64,000 nucleotides of DNA from Candidatus Flavonifractor intestinipullorum (GCA_019118925.1 DWYC01000088.1:27673-91672), one strand, 5' to 3'; shown: positions 47,432 to 56,040, counted from the stretch's first letter. A program made the numbers and translations. The notes: a model not told the origin generated them from the letters alone.

Positions 47432-48721
47432 GTGAGACTTATGCGGCTGGAACTTGGTGAAATTCACATCAGCGACATTAAGCTCGGCGACTGCTCCAAG
47501 GTGGAGAACGGTACCCTCTACGTGAACGTGGAGGAGCTGCGTGCTCTGCTTCTGGAGGACGAGGACCTGGCCTCGGTTGACTTCGAGGTGGTCCATCCCG
47601 GTGAGTCCGTGCGCATCATCCCCGTTAAGGACGTCATCGAGCCCCGCGTGAAGGTGGAGGGCCCCGGCGGCGTGTTCCCCGGCATGATCTCCAAGGTCAC
47701 CACCGTGGGCAGCGGCAAGACCCATGTCCTCAAGGGCTGCGCCGTGGTCACCACCGGTAAGGTGGTGGGCTTCCAGGAGGGCATCATCGACATGACCGGC
47801 CCCGGCGCCGAGTACACCCCCTTCTCCAAGCTCAACAACCTGGTCATGATCTGCGAGCCCAAGGAGGGCGTCAAGCAGCATCAGCACGAGCACGCCATCC
47901 GCATGGCCGGCCTGAAGGCCGCCGCCTACCTGGGCGAGCTGGCCCGCAACCTGACTCCCGACGAGACCAAGGTCTACGAGACCGACGGCGTCATGAGCGG
48001 CAAGGAGAAGTATCCCAACCTGCCCCGCGTGGGCTATGTCCTGATGCTCCAGAGCCAGGGCCTGCTCCACGACACCTATGTCTACGGCGTGGATATGAAG
48101 CGCTCCATGCCCACCATCCTCAACCCCACCGAGACCATGGACGGCGCCATCCTGAGCGGCAACTGCGTGTCCGCCTGCGATAAGAACACCACCTATCATC
48201 ACCTGAACAACCCCGTCATCCACGATCTGCTGGAGCAGCACGGCAAGACCCTGAACTTCGTCGGCGTCATCATCACCAACGAGAACGTGTATCTGGCCGA
48301 CAAGGAGCGCTCCTCCGACTGGTCCACCAAGCTGGCCAAGTTCCTGGAGCTGGACGGCGCCCTGGTGAGCCAGGAGGGCTTCGGCAACCCCGACACCGAC
48401 CTGATCATGAACTGCAAGAAGCTGGAGGCCGCCGGCATCAAGACCGTCATCATCACCGATGAGTACGCCGGTCAGGACGGCGCTTCCCAGTCCCTGGCTG
48501 ACGCCGATCCCTCCGCCGACGCGGTGGTCACCGGCGGCAACGCCAACATGGTCATCCACCTGCCCAAGATGGACAAGGTGATCGGCCACATCGAGGCTGC
48601 CGACATCATCGCCGGCGGTCACGACGGCTCTCTGAATGCCGACGGCAGCATCGATGCCGAGCTGCAGGTCATCACCGGCGCTACCAATGAGATGGGCTTC
48701 AACAAGCTCAGCGCCCGCTAA
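47432..48721 (+). CDS. grdE: Glycine/sarcosine/betaine reductase component B alpha/beta proprotein GrdE
   Basis: MRLELGEIHISDIKLGD...; SGNCVSACDKNTTYHHLNNPVI (candidate pyruvoyl processing Cys); adjacent grdB. Confidence 0.93.
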   Translation: MRLMRLELGEIHISDIKLGDCSKVENGTLYVNVEELRALLLEDEDLASVDFEVVHPGESVRIIPVKDVIEPRVKVEGPGGVFPGMISKVTTVGSGKTHVLKGCAVVTTGKVVGFQEGIIDMTGPGAEYTPFSKLNNLVMICEPKEGVKQHQHEHAIRMAGLKAAAYLGELARNLTPDETKVYETDGVMSGKEKYPNLPRVGYVLMLQSQGLLHDTYVYGVDMKRSMPTILNPTETMDGAILSGNCVSACDKNTTYHHLNNPVIHDLLEQHGKTLNFVGVIITNENVYLADKERSSDWSTKLAKFLELDGALVSQEGFGNPDTDLIMNCKKLEAAGIKTVIITDEYAGQDGASQSLADADPSADAVVTGGNANMVIHLPKMDKVIGHIEAADIIAGGHDGSLNADGSIDAELQVITGATNEMGFNKLSAR

Positions 48722-48740
48722 GTAAAGGAGGGGAACGGTA

Positions 48741-50045
48741 ATGAGTCTGAGAGTTGTTCATTATATCAACCAGTTCTTCGCCCAGATCGGCGGCGAAGAG
48801 AAGGCCGACTACGCCCCCGAGTATCGGGAGGGCGCCGTGGGCCCCGGCCTGGCTCTGAACGCTGCGTTCAAGGGTGAGGCTGAGATCGTGGGCACCGTGA
48901 TCTGCGGTGACTCCTACTTCAACGAGAATCTGGATGCGGCCAAGAAGACCGTGCTGGACATGATCTCCGCCGCCAAGGCCGACGTGGTCATCTGCGGCCC
49001 CGCCTTCAACGCCGGCCGTTACGGCGTGGCCTGCGGCACCGTGGCCGCCGCCGTGAAGGACGAGCTGCACCTGCCTGTCGTCACCGGTATGTACGAGGAG
49101 AACCCCGGCGCCGACATGTTCAAGAACAAGGTCTATATTGTCGCCACCAAGAACAGCGCCGCCGGCATGCGCGACGCCGCTCCCAAGATGGCCTCCCTGG
49201 CCCTGAAGCTGGCCAAGGGCGAGAAGATCGGCGCCTCCGCCGAGGAGGGCTACATGCCCAACGGCCTGCGCGTCAACTTCTTCGAGAAGGAGCGCGGCTC
49301 CACCCGCGCCGTGAAGATGCTCCTCAACAAGCTGGCCGGCAAGCCCTACACCACCGAGTTCCCCATGCCCTCCTTTGACCGCGTGGCTCCCGGTGCCGCC
49401 ATCACCGACCTGGCCCACACCACCATCGCTCTGGTGACCTCCGGCGGTATCGTGCCCAAGGGCAACCCCGACCACATCGAGTCCTCCTCCGCCTCCAAGT
49501 TCGGCCGCTACGACATCAGCCAGTTCGAGGACCTGACCGCTGCCGACCATGAGACCGCTCACGGCGGCTATGACCCGGTCTACGCCAACGAGGACCCCGA
49601 CCGCGTCCTGCCCGTGGACGTGCTGCGCAAGATGGAGAAGGAAGGCAAGATCGGCGGTATCTACCCCTACTTCTTCACCACCGTCGGCAACGGCACCGCC
49701 GTGGCCAGCGCCAAGAAGTTCGGTGAGGCCATCGGTAAGGAGCTGCGGGATGCCGGCATCAAGGCCGCCATCCTGACCTCTACGTGAGGCACCTGCACTC
49801 GTTGCGGTGCAACGATGGTTAAAGAGATCGAGCGCGCCGGTGTCACTGTGGTTCACATGTGCACCGTCACCCCCATTTCCATGACCGTGGGCGCCAACCG
49901 TATCGTGCCCACCATCGCCATCCCCCACCCCCTGGGCAACCCCGCTCTCACCCACGAGGAGGAGTTCGAGCTGCGCTACAAGCTGGTGGAGAAGGCTCTG
50001 AAGGCTCTGGAGACCCCCGTGGACGATCAGACGATCTTCGACTGA
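48741..50045 (+). CDS. grdB: Glycine reductase component B gamma subunit GrdB, selenoprotein (UGA=Sec at 49785-49787)
   Basis: Upstream ORF ends AILTST-UGA and continues in the same frame GTCTRCGATMVKEIERAGVTVVHMCTVTPISMTVGANRIVPTIAIPHPLGNP; 435 codons in one frame. Confidence 0.94.
49800..49814 (+). promoter_or_regulatory. Bacterial SECIS-like hairpin for grdB
   Basis: CGTTGC-GGT-GCAACG stem-loop with GGU apical loop about 18 nt downstream of the in-frame UGA. Confidence 0.8.
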
Positions 50046-50075
50046 TCTTCCCGTCTCAAAGCATTCCAACACGCG

Positions 50076-50107
50076 CCGAACCCCGCGGGATTTCCCGCGG
50101 GGTTCGG
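50076..50107 (+). terminator. Intrinsic terminator after grdB
   Basis: CCGAACCCCGCGGGA-TT-TCCCGCGGGGTTCGG followed by TGTTTGTTTT. Confidence 0.8.
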
Positions 50108-50344
50108 TGTTTGTTTTGACGCGCCACGGCGTCAAAACAAAACGCCGGAGCAAGCGCTCAGGGCCTGCTCCGGCCCGGCCGGGTACAAAAAACCGCCGCA
50201 GACCGGAAAGTCTGCGGCGGCGTGGAACATCCCAACACTATAGATGCCGCTGCTTCAGGTTTGCAGCCAAAACCAAACCGAAGCCCAGCGCAGCGGGTTC
50301 GGTTTGGAGAGGAGGAGCGACGGAATGAGTGAGCGATGACTTTT

Positions 50345-50385
50345 GTAAAAAAGTCGTCGCGGACGATATGCAGTCCGCGACGACG
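50345..50385 (-). terminator. Terminator of the displaced tRNA gene at the element boundary
   Basis: GTCGTCGCGGAC...GTCCGCGACGAC stem followed on minus strand by TTTTTTAC. Confidence 0.75.
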
Positions 50386-50411
50386 TGGTGACCCGTCGGG
50401 GGCTCGAACCC
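50386..50411 (-). mobile_element. attL: tRNA 3'-end fragment (probable tRNA-Lys) at the left boundary of the prophage
   Basis: Minus strand GGGTTCGAGCCCCCGACGGGTCACCA = T-loop, acceptor 3' strand and CCA with no upstream tRNA body; int gene begins about 45 bp away. Confidence 0.82.
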
Positions 50412-50455
50412 AGCTCAAAAAATTGTTATAGCCATTCTGCCACAATGGATTGCTA

Positions 50456-51481
50456 TTACTGCGTGTGCAAATTTGTGTGCAATTTTTCTTCGAAATAATG
50501 GTCTACCAGCTGGGCGACATGCTGCTGTTCGCTGGACATTGTATGCTGGTAGACGGTCTTTAACATATGGTCGGTGGCGTGCCCCATGCGCTCCTGGGCG
50601 TAGCGGTTCGGGATTCCAAGAGCCAGCATGACGGAGGCGTTTATATGACGAAGGTCATGAAAACGGTAATGCTGCACTCCGGCTCGCTTACATATAACCT
50701 GGAATCGTGAGTAGAGGCCGCGCCTTGTAAATGGAATGATATGATCTCCGGTTCTGGGCGCTGCATCGATCAGTCCGCGAATATAGGGAGGGAGCGGGAG
50801 ATCGCGCTGGGAACTATAGGTTTTTGTGAGTTTTTCCCCTTCATCCACAAGAGCGCGCCGGATGTGCAAAACTTCTCCCTCCACGTCCTCCCACTTTAAT
50901 CCGAGGATCTCCGACATGCGCAGGCCCAGCCAGACGGCCAGCAAGATCGGAAGTTCGTTCACGGTTCCTTTTGCGACGGCCATAATTTTCCCGATATCGT
51001 CTCCGGAGGGAATGGCAGGCTCATACCGCTTGCGCTGGGGGAGCGTCGTTCTCAGAATGAAATCAGGCCGGTATGCGGCTAGGGCAGCGCTAAGCAGGCC
51101 GTGGGCATTCCGTACACTTTTTGGAGATTTCTCCCGCGCCATCTTATTTACAGCTCTTTGGACCGCTTCTTGGGTCAACAGAACCAGTTTGATCGGCATC
51201 AGTTCCGGAAGCGCATGTTCACGAATCCTCTTGTAGCCGGCAACAGTCGCCGGGGATAGAACCGAATCTTTGCTCTCAATATACCGGTCGATGGCTTGGC
51301 CGACCGTCATCTGGCTGGGAGAGCTTTCACGCTGAGCGGCTTTCAGACCGGCCTTGATCTGCATGGCCTGGGCCACAGCCTCTTTCTCGGTGGCGGCGGT
51401 GATGGAGACGCGCCGCCCATCCACCATCACCTGGCACCGCCAGGCGCCGGAAGGCAATTTTTTTGCAACTGGAGTTTTCAT
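50456..51481 (-). CDS. int: Tyrosine-type site-specific integrase
   Basis: LAVWLGLRMSEILGLKWEDVEG, YRFHDLRHINASVMLALGIPNRYAQERMGHATDHMLKTVYQH; start trimmed to MKTPVAKKLPSG. Confidence 0.95.
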   Translation of the reverse strand: MKTPVAKKLPSGAWRCQVMVDGRRVSITAATEKEAVAQAMQIKAGLKAAQRESSPSQMTVGQAIDRYIESKDSVLSPATVAGYKRIREHALPELMPIKLVLLTQEAVQRAVNKMAREKSPKSVRNAHGLLSAALAAYRPDFILRTTLPQRKRYEPAIPSGDDIGKIMAVAKGTVNELPILLAVWLGLRMSEILGLKWEDVEGEVLHIRRALVDEGEKLTKTYSSQRDLPLPPYIRGLIDAAPRTGDHIIPFTRRGLYSRFQVICKRAGVQHYRFHDLRHINASVMLALGIPNRYAQERMGHATDHMLKTVYQHTMSSEQQHVAQLVDHYFEEKLHTNLHTQ

Positions 51482-51534
51482 TGTCGTTCCCTCTGCCCGC
51501 TCAAACGAGCGGGCTTTTTTCTTATGCCAGAGGA

Positions 51535-51717
51535 TCAAAAGAGGACCGCGGCTTCTTCGTTTTGGAGGACCTGCGTTTTGAGCCGCGCCACGTCGTCCAG
51601 AAGGGCCTGCATCTCCTCCGGTGCACAGCGGTAAGCCATGATCAGATTGTACTCCGCCTCAGTCAGAACAAGTCCGCCTTCCGAGCCTTGGGCGGGGATG
51701 GGGTGAGAGTCCTTCAT
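51535..51717 (-). CDS. Hypothetical protein (60 aa)
   Basis: ORF MKDSHPIPAQGSEGGLVLTEAEYNLIMAYRCAPEEMQALLDDVARLKTQ with GGAGGTGACC upstream. Confidence 0.6.
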   Translation of the reverse strand: MKDSHPIPAQGSEGGLVLTEAEYNLIMAYRCAPEEMQALLDDVARLKTQVLQNEEAAVLF

Positions 51718-51743
51718 CCGGGGTCACCTCCCTGTGGAAGGGA

Positions 51744-52865
51744 TTACTGATTTTGTTGGGCCTTCCATACCTCGTACTGCCGGATATATGCTTCACTCTC
51801 TTCTCCGCCTTTCTGTAGCATCTCTAGTCGTTCTTCCACGCTGTTACCAGAGCTAGCGCTAGAGGCACGCTGAGGCTGGCAAACAGAGCAAGGGGACTTC
51901 CCATCCACTTTGGCGTCATAAGTAGTGCTGTAGTAGACACGATTCTCCTCCAAAATGCGGTCGGTATATTTGCAGCTAAGGCGGTGGTATTTACTCCCGT
52001 TCATGCTAGCTACATAATTACGCATGAGAACAGGTGTAGGAGTAGGAGCAACGGAGAGGGATGAGCTACCTGTAATACAACGGTAGCAAGGGGTTTTTCC
52101 GTCGTAGCGGGCCGCCTCCTCTGTTTCATAATAAACGCGGTAGGAGGGCGAGATGCCGTCTGCATAATCGCAATCTAGAAGGTGGTAGACTGGGATGGCT
52201 TGCCTGGCATTAGCTACAAAGACCGGGTGTGGACCAAACAAACGCCCCTGGAGCGCAATAAACAGAACCAGGCATAGGCAGGTAAGGCATACGCAGATAG
52301 CGGATAGGGCAATAAGAAGCGGGCGGGACGAGGACACCTTCGGCGTAGATGGGGTCTCCTGTGGCTGGACACTAAAATTGGATGGCTCTGAAGGAGACGC
52401 AGGGCCTGGTTGGGGCGCAGGAGGAGATGGTGTGAAAATAAGGCGTCGCTTTTGGTAATAATAGTAGACGATAGGAAGTATGATAGCACTGGTCAGTACA
52501 CGGGCCAGATTGCTGCTCATGGTGGAGGAGTCTGCCTGAATCTGTATCCCGAGCCATAGGACATAGATATTGTAGATAAGCCCGGAGAGAGAAAGAACCA
52601 TGATACACTGAGGGCCAAACCACCGCCGAAGCTGATTGCCCACGATAGCAGCGGCGGAGAGGCCGATGGATAGGAGCGAATAGAATATGTCCAGGTAGAA
52701 AAGATACGCCACACCTGTCCCAATGAAATCATCTAACGAGGAGACGGTGGAAGCCAGCGTAGTGATTTGCGTTAAAATCCCCAGCGGGAAACCCAAATAA
52801 GTCATTAATTTGTGCCACTTTAACGGAGTCTGTTCCCAGTAAACATATTCCCAGCGCACAGTCAT
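51744..52865 (-). CDS. Multi-TM membrane protein with two C-terminal Ada-like (YHxxxCxY...CxxC) zinc-binding repeats
   Basis: VYHLLDCDYADGISPSYRVYYETEEAARYDGKTPCYRC and KYHRLSCKYTDRILEENRVYYSTTYDAKVDGKSPCSVC; several N-terminal hydrophobic segments. Confidence 0.75.
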   Translation of the reverse strand: MTVRWEYVYWEQTPLKWHKLMTYLGFPLGILTQITTLASTVSSLDDFIGTGVAYLFYLDIFYSLLSIGLSAAAIVGNQLRRWFGPQCIMVLSLSGLIYNIYVLWLGIQIQADSSTMSSNLARVLTSAIILPIVYYYYQKRRLIFTPSPPAPQPGPASPSEPSNFSVQPQETPSTPKVSSSRPLLIALSAICVCLTCLCLVLFIALQGRLFGPHPVFVANARQAIPVYHLLDCDYADGISPSYRVYYETEEAARYDGKTPCYRCITGSSSLSVAPTPTPVLMRNYVASMNGSKYHRLSCKYTDRILEENRVYYSTTYDAKVDGKSPCSVCQPQRASSASSGNSVEERLEMLQKGGEESEAYIRQYEVWKAQQNQ

Positions 52866-52928
52866 CCAATTTTCACCCCTTCAATTTATGGGTTCTTAAT
52901 TTTACGCGCCACACGCCAAAATAAGAGT

Positions 52929-53357
52929 TCAAAAATAGAGCTCGACTGCAAGGTTTCCATGCACATACCAGCAGACGGCCTTCTTCATGAAATCCTCGGT
53001 CACGTCAAAGTATTCGGCCAGGTCCCAGAGCTCCGAGTGACCGTCGGCAACGGCGGCCTCCAGCCGCTCTTTTGGGACGAGCTTCTGGATGGCCCATTTG
53101 TCGGCATGGTTCTCATGCCGCCTGCGCAGGTCGCGGGCGGCCCAGCGGTTATAAAAGGCCCCGGTCTTACAGTGGCCCAGCTCGTGCGCCAGGTGGACGC
53201 GGCGCTGGGCCTCGTTGGGAAAGGCGCCGTAGTCCATGCCGATATAGCACCGCCCGCTCTCCGACTGGATGCACATGGAACCCGTCTTGGGGATCTCCAG
53301 GACCAGGATGGGAATGCCGGCCTCCTCGGCCGCTTGGTAAAGCTCTCGGGTTTCCAT
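52929..53357 (-). CDS. ImmA/IrrE family metallo-endopeptidase
   Basis: HLAHELGHCKTGAFY zinc motif and RRRHENHADKWAIQKLVP; next to Xre repressor. Confidence 0.92.
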   Translation of the reverse strand: METRELYQAAEEAGIPILVLEIPKTGSMCIQSESGRCYIGMDYGAFPNEAQRRVHLAHELGHCKTGAFYNRWAARDLRRRHENHADKWAIQKLVPKERLEAAVADGHSELWDLAEYFDVTEDFMKKAVCWYVHGNLAVELYF

Positions 53358-53359
53358 GG

Positions 53360-53788
53360 TTATTCCTTTTTCTTCTCCATCTCTTCCCGAAGTTTTACCA
53401 TCTGGGCAAAGCGCTTTACTTCGTCGTACATGGCGTCGGTGATCTCCCCATCGCCGCCGAACAGAGCAAATTTAATATCCTCATCGTTGACTACGCGCTC
53501 ACCCTCCGGGGTGGGCGCTTTCTTTTTTCCTAAATAATCCTTTAACTCCGTGATAGGTACCTCAACAGTGATAGGGTGGTCGTCATCAAACTTACCTTGG
53601 AGAAAATTCAGAGATACCCCTAATGCGTCTGCCAGTTTTTGGGCTGTTTCTAACTTTAAGCTTTTTGTACGCCCCGCATTGAGCTCGGAAAGAGTTGCAC
53701 GCCCAACCCCTGCCTTTTTGCATATAGCTGTAATATTTGTCCCTTGTGCTTTACATAATGCGTCAATTCGATTGTACAATTCGCTCAT
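53360..53788 (-). CDS. Xre/cI-like repressor
   Basis: LYNRIDALCKAQGTNITAICKKAGVGRATLSELNAGRTKSLKLETAQKLADALGVSLNFL HTH. Confidence 0.92.
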   Translation of the reverse strand: MSELYNRIDALCKAQGTNITAICKKAGVGRATLSELNAGRTKSLKLETAQKLADALGVSLNFLQGKFDDDHPITVEVPITELKDYLGKKKAPTPEGERVVNDEDIKFALFGGDGEITDAMYDEVKRFAQMVKLREEMEKKKE

Positions 53789-53819
53789 AATTCCCCTCCT
53801 TCATTTGTGCATAGATACA

Positions 53820-53946
53820 AATTACCGAGTTCAATAAAGAACGGGGTTGACTTTTACAGAGTTCGGTATAATAATAAAGCTACAGTTCTGAGTTCTGTAT
53901 ATTCTGATCTTAAGATTAGTATATTACATGATTCAGTAATTGTCAA
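53820..53946. promoter_or_regulatory. Prophage operator/promoter region
   Basis: Three GAGTTCNNT motifs at 53827, 53859, 53890 (31-32 bp spacing); minus promoter TTGACA-17-TATACT toward the repressor (53946 to 53918); plus TTGACT/TATAAT-like elements at 53847-53874. Confidence 0.7.
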
Positions 53947-53950
53947 CGGT

Positions 53951-54341
53951 AATAGAGATGCCCGGAGAAAAGAGACCGGGCCTCCGCGCTGCCAACGCAG
54001 AGACCCGGCGCACACTTTCGTCTGAACCCGCTGAAATCGGTCATGGATGGCGTCCACTCGCCTTACCACTTTGGCCTGTTTGCTCCAGGCCCCGTCTGTT
54101 TCGGTCATGACCGTCGCCCTGGTGGCACAGAGCTTTTATCAGCGTGTCGAACTTACTACGCACGCGACGCGTTCACGGAATCGTGAAACCGTAAGTTGTG
54201 GTGTAGTGGCTCACACTCAGACGCGGCAAGAGGCAGTGCCTTTAAAAACAATTCGAGGAAAATATCCAACGGACTGCTTGTCATGGCAATCGCCTCCTTT
54301 CAGTGTTCCCGGGTTGCCGTCTCCGGCCGGGCATCTCTATT
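53951..54341. ncRNA. Candidate structured leader/ncRNA region bounded by a 15-bp perfect inverted repeat
   Basis: AATAGAGATGCCCGG (53951-53965) and CCGGGCATCTCTATT (54327-54341); internal hairpins GGCCTG/CAGGCC, CGGTCATGACCG (54102-54113), TTCACG-GAAT-CGTGAA (54172-54187), GCCCGG/CCGGGC. Confidence 0.4.
54156..54284 (-). CDS. Candidate small ORF (42 aa) MTSSPLDIFLELFLKALPLAASECEPLHHNLRFHDSVNASRA
   Basis: ATG preceded by AAAGGAGG with 8-nt spacing on minus strand; absent from the ORF track because of length. Confidence 0.4.
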   Translation of the reverse strand: MTSSPLDIFLELFLKALPLAASECEPLHHNLRFHDSVNASRA

Positions 54342-54384
54342 TTACCACACCATGTAATGTTAGGAAAGGGGCGAGACGAACACC

Positions 54385-54591
54385 TTGGCAAGCACGACGG
54401 AATTTGGAAAGACCATTGAAAAGAAGCTGATCGACCTGGAGCGCCCTCAGAACTGGCTCATCGAGCAGGTCCGGGCGCAGACGGGGCTGTATTTCGACAG
54501 CTCCTATCTCTACAAGATCAAGACGGGCAAGCTGGCCACGCCCAAGATCGTCCGGGCTATCCGGGAGATTTTGGGACTGGAGGAGGCGTAA
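54385..54591 (+). CDS. Small phage DNA-binding protein (Cro/Xre-like)
   Basis: FGKTIEKKLIDLERPQNWLIEQVRAQTGLYFDSSYLYKIKTGKLATPKIVRAIREIL HTH-like; first early gene. Confidence 0.65.
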   Translation: MASTTEFGKTIEKKLIDLERPQNWLIEQVRAQTGLYFDSSYLYKIKTGKLATPKIVRAIREILGLEEA

Positions 54592-54834
54592 ATGCAAAAC
54601 CGAGCGGAGAGCGCTCCCCGGTACTCGCTGGGAGACCTGAAGGACCTTCTGACCCGGGTCAACTGCGGGGCGGACCTGGTGCTGGCGGTACAGGAGGCCA
54701 TGACGCTGAGCGGAAGCAGCGCGGCGGACTATGGCGGCGCGCTGTACGGCGTGTACTGGTATCTGACCGATGCGTGCGAGCGGCTGGAAACGGCCATCGA
54801 CACGATGATGCAGAAGGAGGGAGCGGCGGTATGA
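54592..54834 (+). CDS. Hypothetical phage protein
   Basis: 80 aa ORF in tightly packed early operon. Confidence 0.6.
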   Translation: MQNRAESAPRYSLGDLKDLLTRVNCGADLVLAVQEAMTLSGSSAADYGGALYGVYWYLTDACERLETAIDTMMQKEGAAV

Positions 54835-55547
54835 ACGAGATTATGAACATCAGCGGAATCGAGTGCTACGAACAGGATGGAACGGCCTATCTGAAGCTGG
54901 AAACGGTGGCCCGCGGGCTGGGGTTTACCGAAATCGCCGCGAGTGGGAACGAATGTGTGAAATGGACGAGAGTTCGGAAATACCTGGCTGATCTGGGCTT
55001 CATCGACACGAGTGTCGACGGCGGGAACTTGCCTGATTTCATTCCTGAGAACATCTTCTACCGTCTGGCCATGAAGGCAAAGAACGAGGCGGCGGAGGCG
55101 TTTCAGGCGAAGATCGCCGACGAGGTGATCCCCTCCATCCGCCGCACGGGCGGGTATGTCCAGGGACAGGGCGCGCCGCGCTCGGCCATGGAGCTGCTGC
55201 GCCTCCAGAGCAGGGCCATGTTTGAGCTGGACGACCGGGTGACCTCTCTGGAGGACAAAGTGGAGCGGCAGATGACCATCGACCACGGCCAGCAGCGGGA
55301 GCTCCAGCGGGCGGTATCCGGCCGGGTGATGGAACGCCTGGCCACGGTGGTGCCTGCGCGGATGGTGGACGAGCGCAAGAGGTTCTTCTTCCAGGCCCTC
55401 TATCACGACCTGAAGGACCGCTTCGCGGTGCCCAGCTACCGGGATATCCGCCCCTCCGACTACCCGGACGCCATGGAATATGTGGCCCACTGGGTGGAGC
55501 CCGCCCACCTGCGCGGGGCGGAGGCAAAGGAGGTGAGACCGCTATGA
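54831..55547 (+). CDS. Phage antirepressor-like protein (BRO-N-like N-terminus, ORF6C-like C-terminus)
   Basis: N-terminal TAYLKLETVARGLGFTEI...; C-terminal RMVDERKRFFFQALYHDLKDRFAVPSYRDI. Confidence 0.75.
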   Translation: MNEIMNISGIECYEQDGTAYLKLETVARGLGFTEIAASGNECVKWTRVRKYLADLGFIDTSVDGGNLPDFIPENIFYRLAMKAKNEAAEAFQAKIADEVIPSIRRTGGYVQGQGAPRSAMELLRLQSRAMFELDDRVTSLEDKVERQMTIDHGQQRELQRAVSGRVMERLATVVPARMVDERKRFFFQALYHDLKDRFAVPSYRDIRPSDYPDAMEYVAHWVEPAHLRGAEAKEVRPL

Positions 55548-55783
55548 AAACCTACCGCGTGACCATTCGGAACGGGGCCTACCCGCTCACGTATGATACG
55601 CTCAGCATCGCCAAGGCCTACGGATGTCTGATGGAGGCCCGCAACTGGGCCTGCCATGTGGACTTTGACCCGGAGGAGCTGATGGAGGTGCTGGCCGACC
55701 TGCGCGCCGGGCGCAAGCTGCTCTACGAAACGGACGGCTGGAAGGTGGAAGCGGAAATGGAGGAATCGCAATGCCGAGAGTAG
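55544..55783 (+). CDS. Hypothetical phage protein
   Basis: 79 aa, 4-nt overlap with upstream gene. Confidence 0.6.
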   Translation: MKTYRVTIRNGAYPLTYDTLSIAKAYGCLMEARNWACHVDFDPEELMEVLADLRAGRKLLYETDGWKVEAEMEESQCRE

Positions 55784-56040
55784 CGCTGACTGCCGCCCAG
55801 AAGCGGGCCCAGCGGACGGCGGATGGGAATACCGCCCTGCTCAAAGCCCTGCGCCGGAACAAGGCGGAGGAGGATCTGAAGTGGGACGAAGTGGCCGGGC
55901 GGCTGGGTGTCGCCCCCTCCACCCTCCAGCGGTGGAGGCAAAGGCCGGAGATCATCCCGCTGTGCGGTCTGCGGGTCATAGTGGAGACCATCGGGATGAG
56001 CAAGGAGGACTGGCTGAAGGTCGGAGGGTTCCGGCCGTGA
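55771..56040 (+). CDS. Phage HTH protein
   Basis: DLKWDEVAGRLGVAPSTLQRWRQRPEIIPLCGLRVIVETIGMSKEDWLK. Confidence 0.7.
   Translation: MPRVALTAAQKRAQRTADGNTALLKALRRNKAEEDLKWDEVAGRLGVAPSTLQRWRQRPEIIPLCGLRVIVETIGMSKEDWLKVGGFRP

Noticed and set aside
49549-50119. Short plus-strand ORFs overlapping grdB (49549-49776, 49859-50119)
   Set aside because: Out-of-frame with the continuous Sec-containing grdB; Arg/Pro-rich shadow translations.
50107-50328. 73-aa plus-strand ORF between grdB and the prophage
   Set aside because: Spans three hairpins/terminators, Arg/Pro/Lys-rich with no SD; not considered coding.
1-50385. Insertion sequences / transposases in the chromosomal part
   Set aside because: No transposase motifs or IS-like terminal repeats recognised outside the prophage.
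53854-54108. 84-aa minus-strand ORF MTETDGAWSKQAKVV... in the switch region
   Set aside because: No convincing SD, runs through the operators and the terminal inverted repeat; more likely incidental to the structured region, though not excluded.
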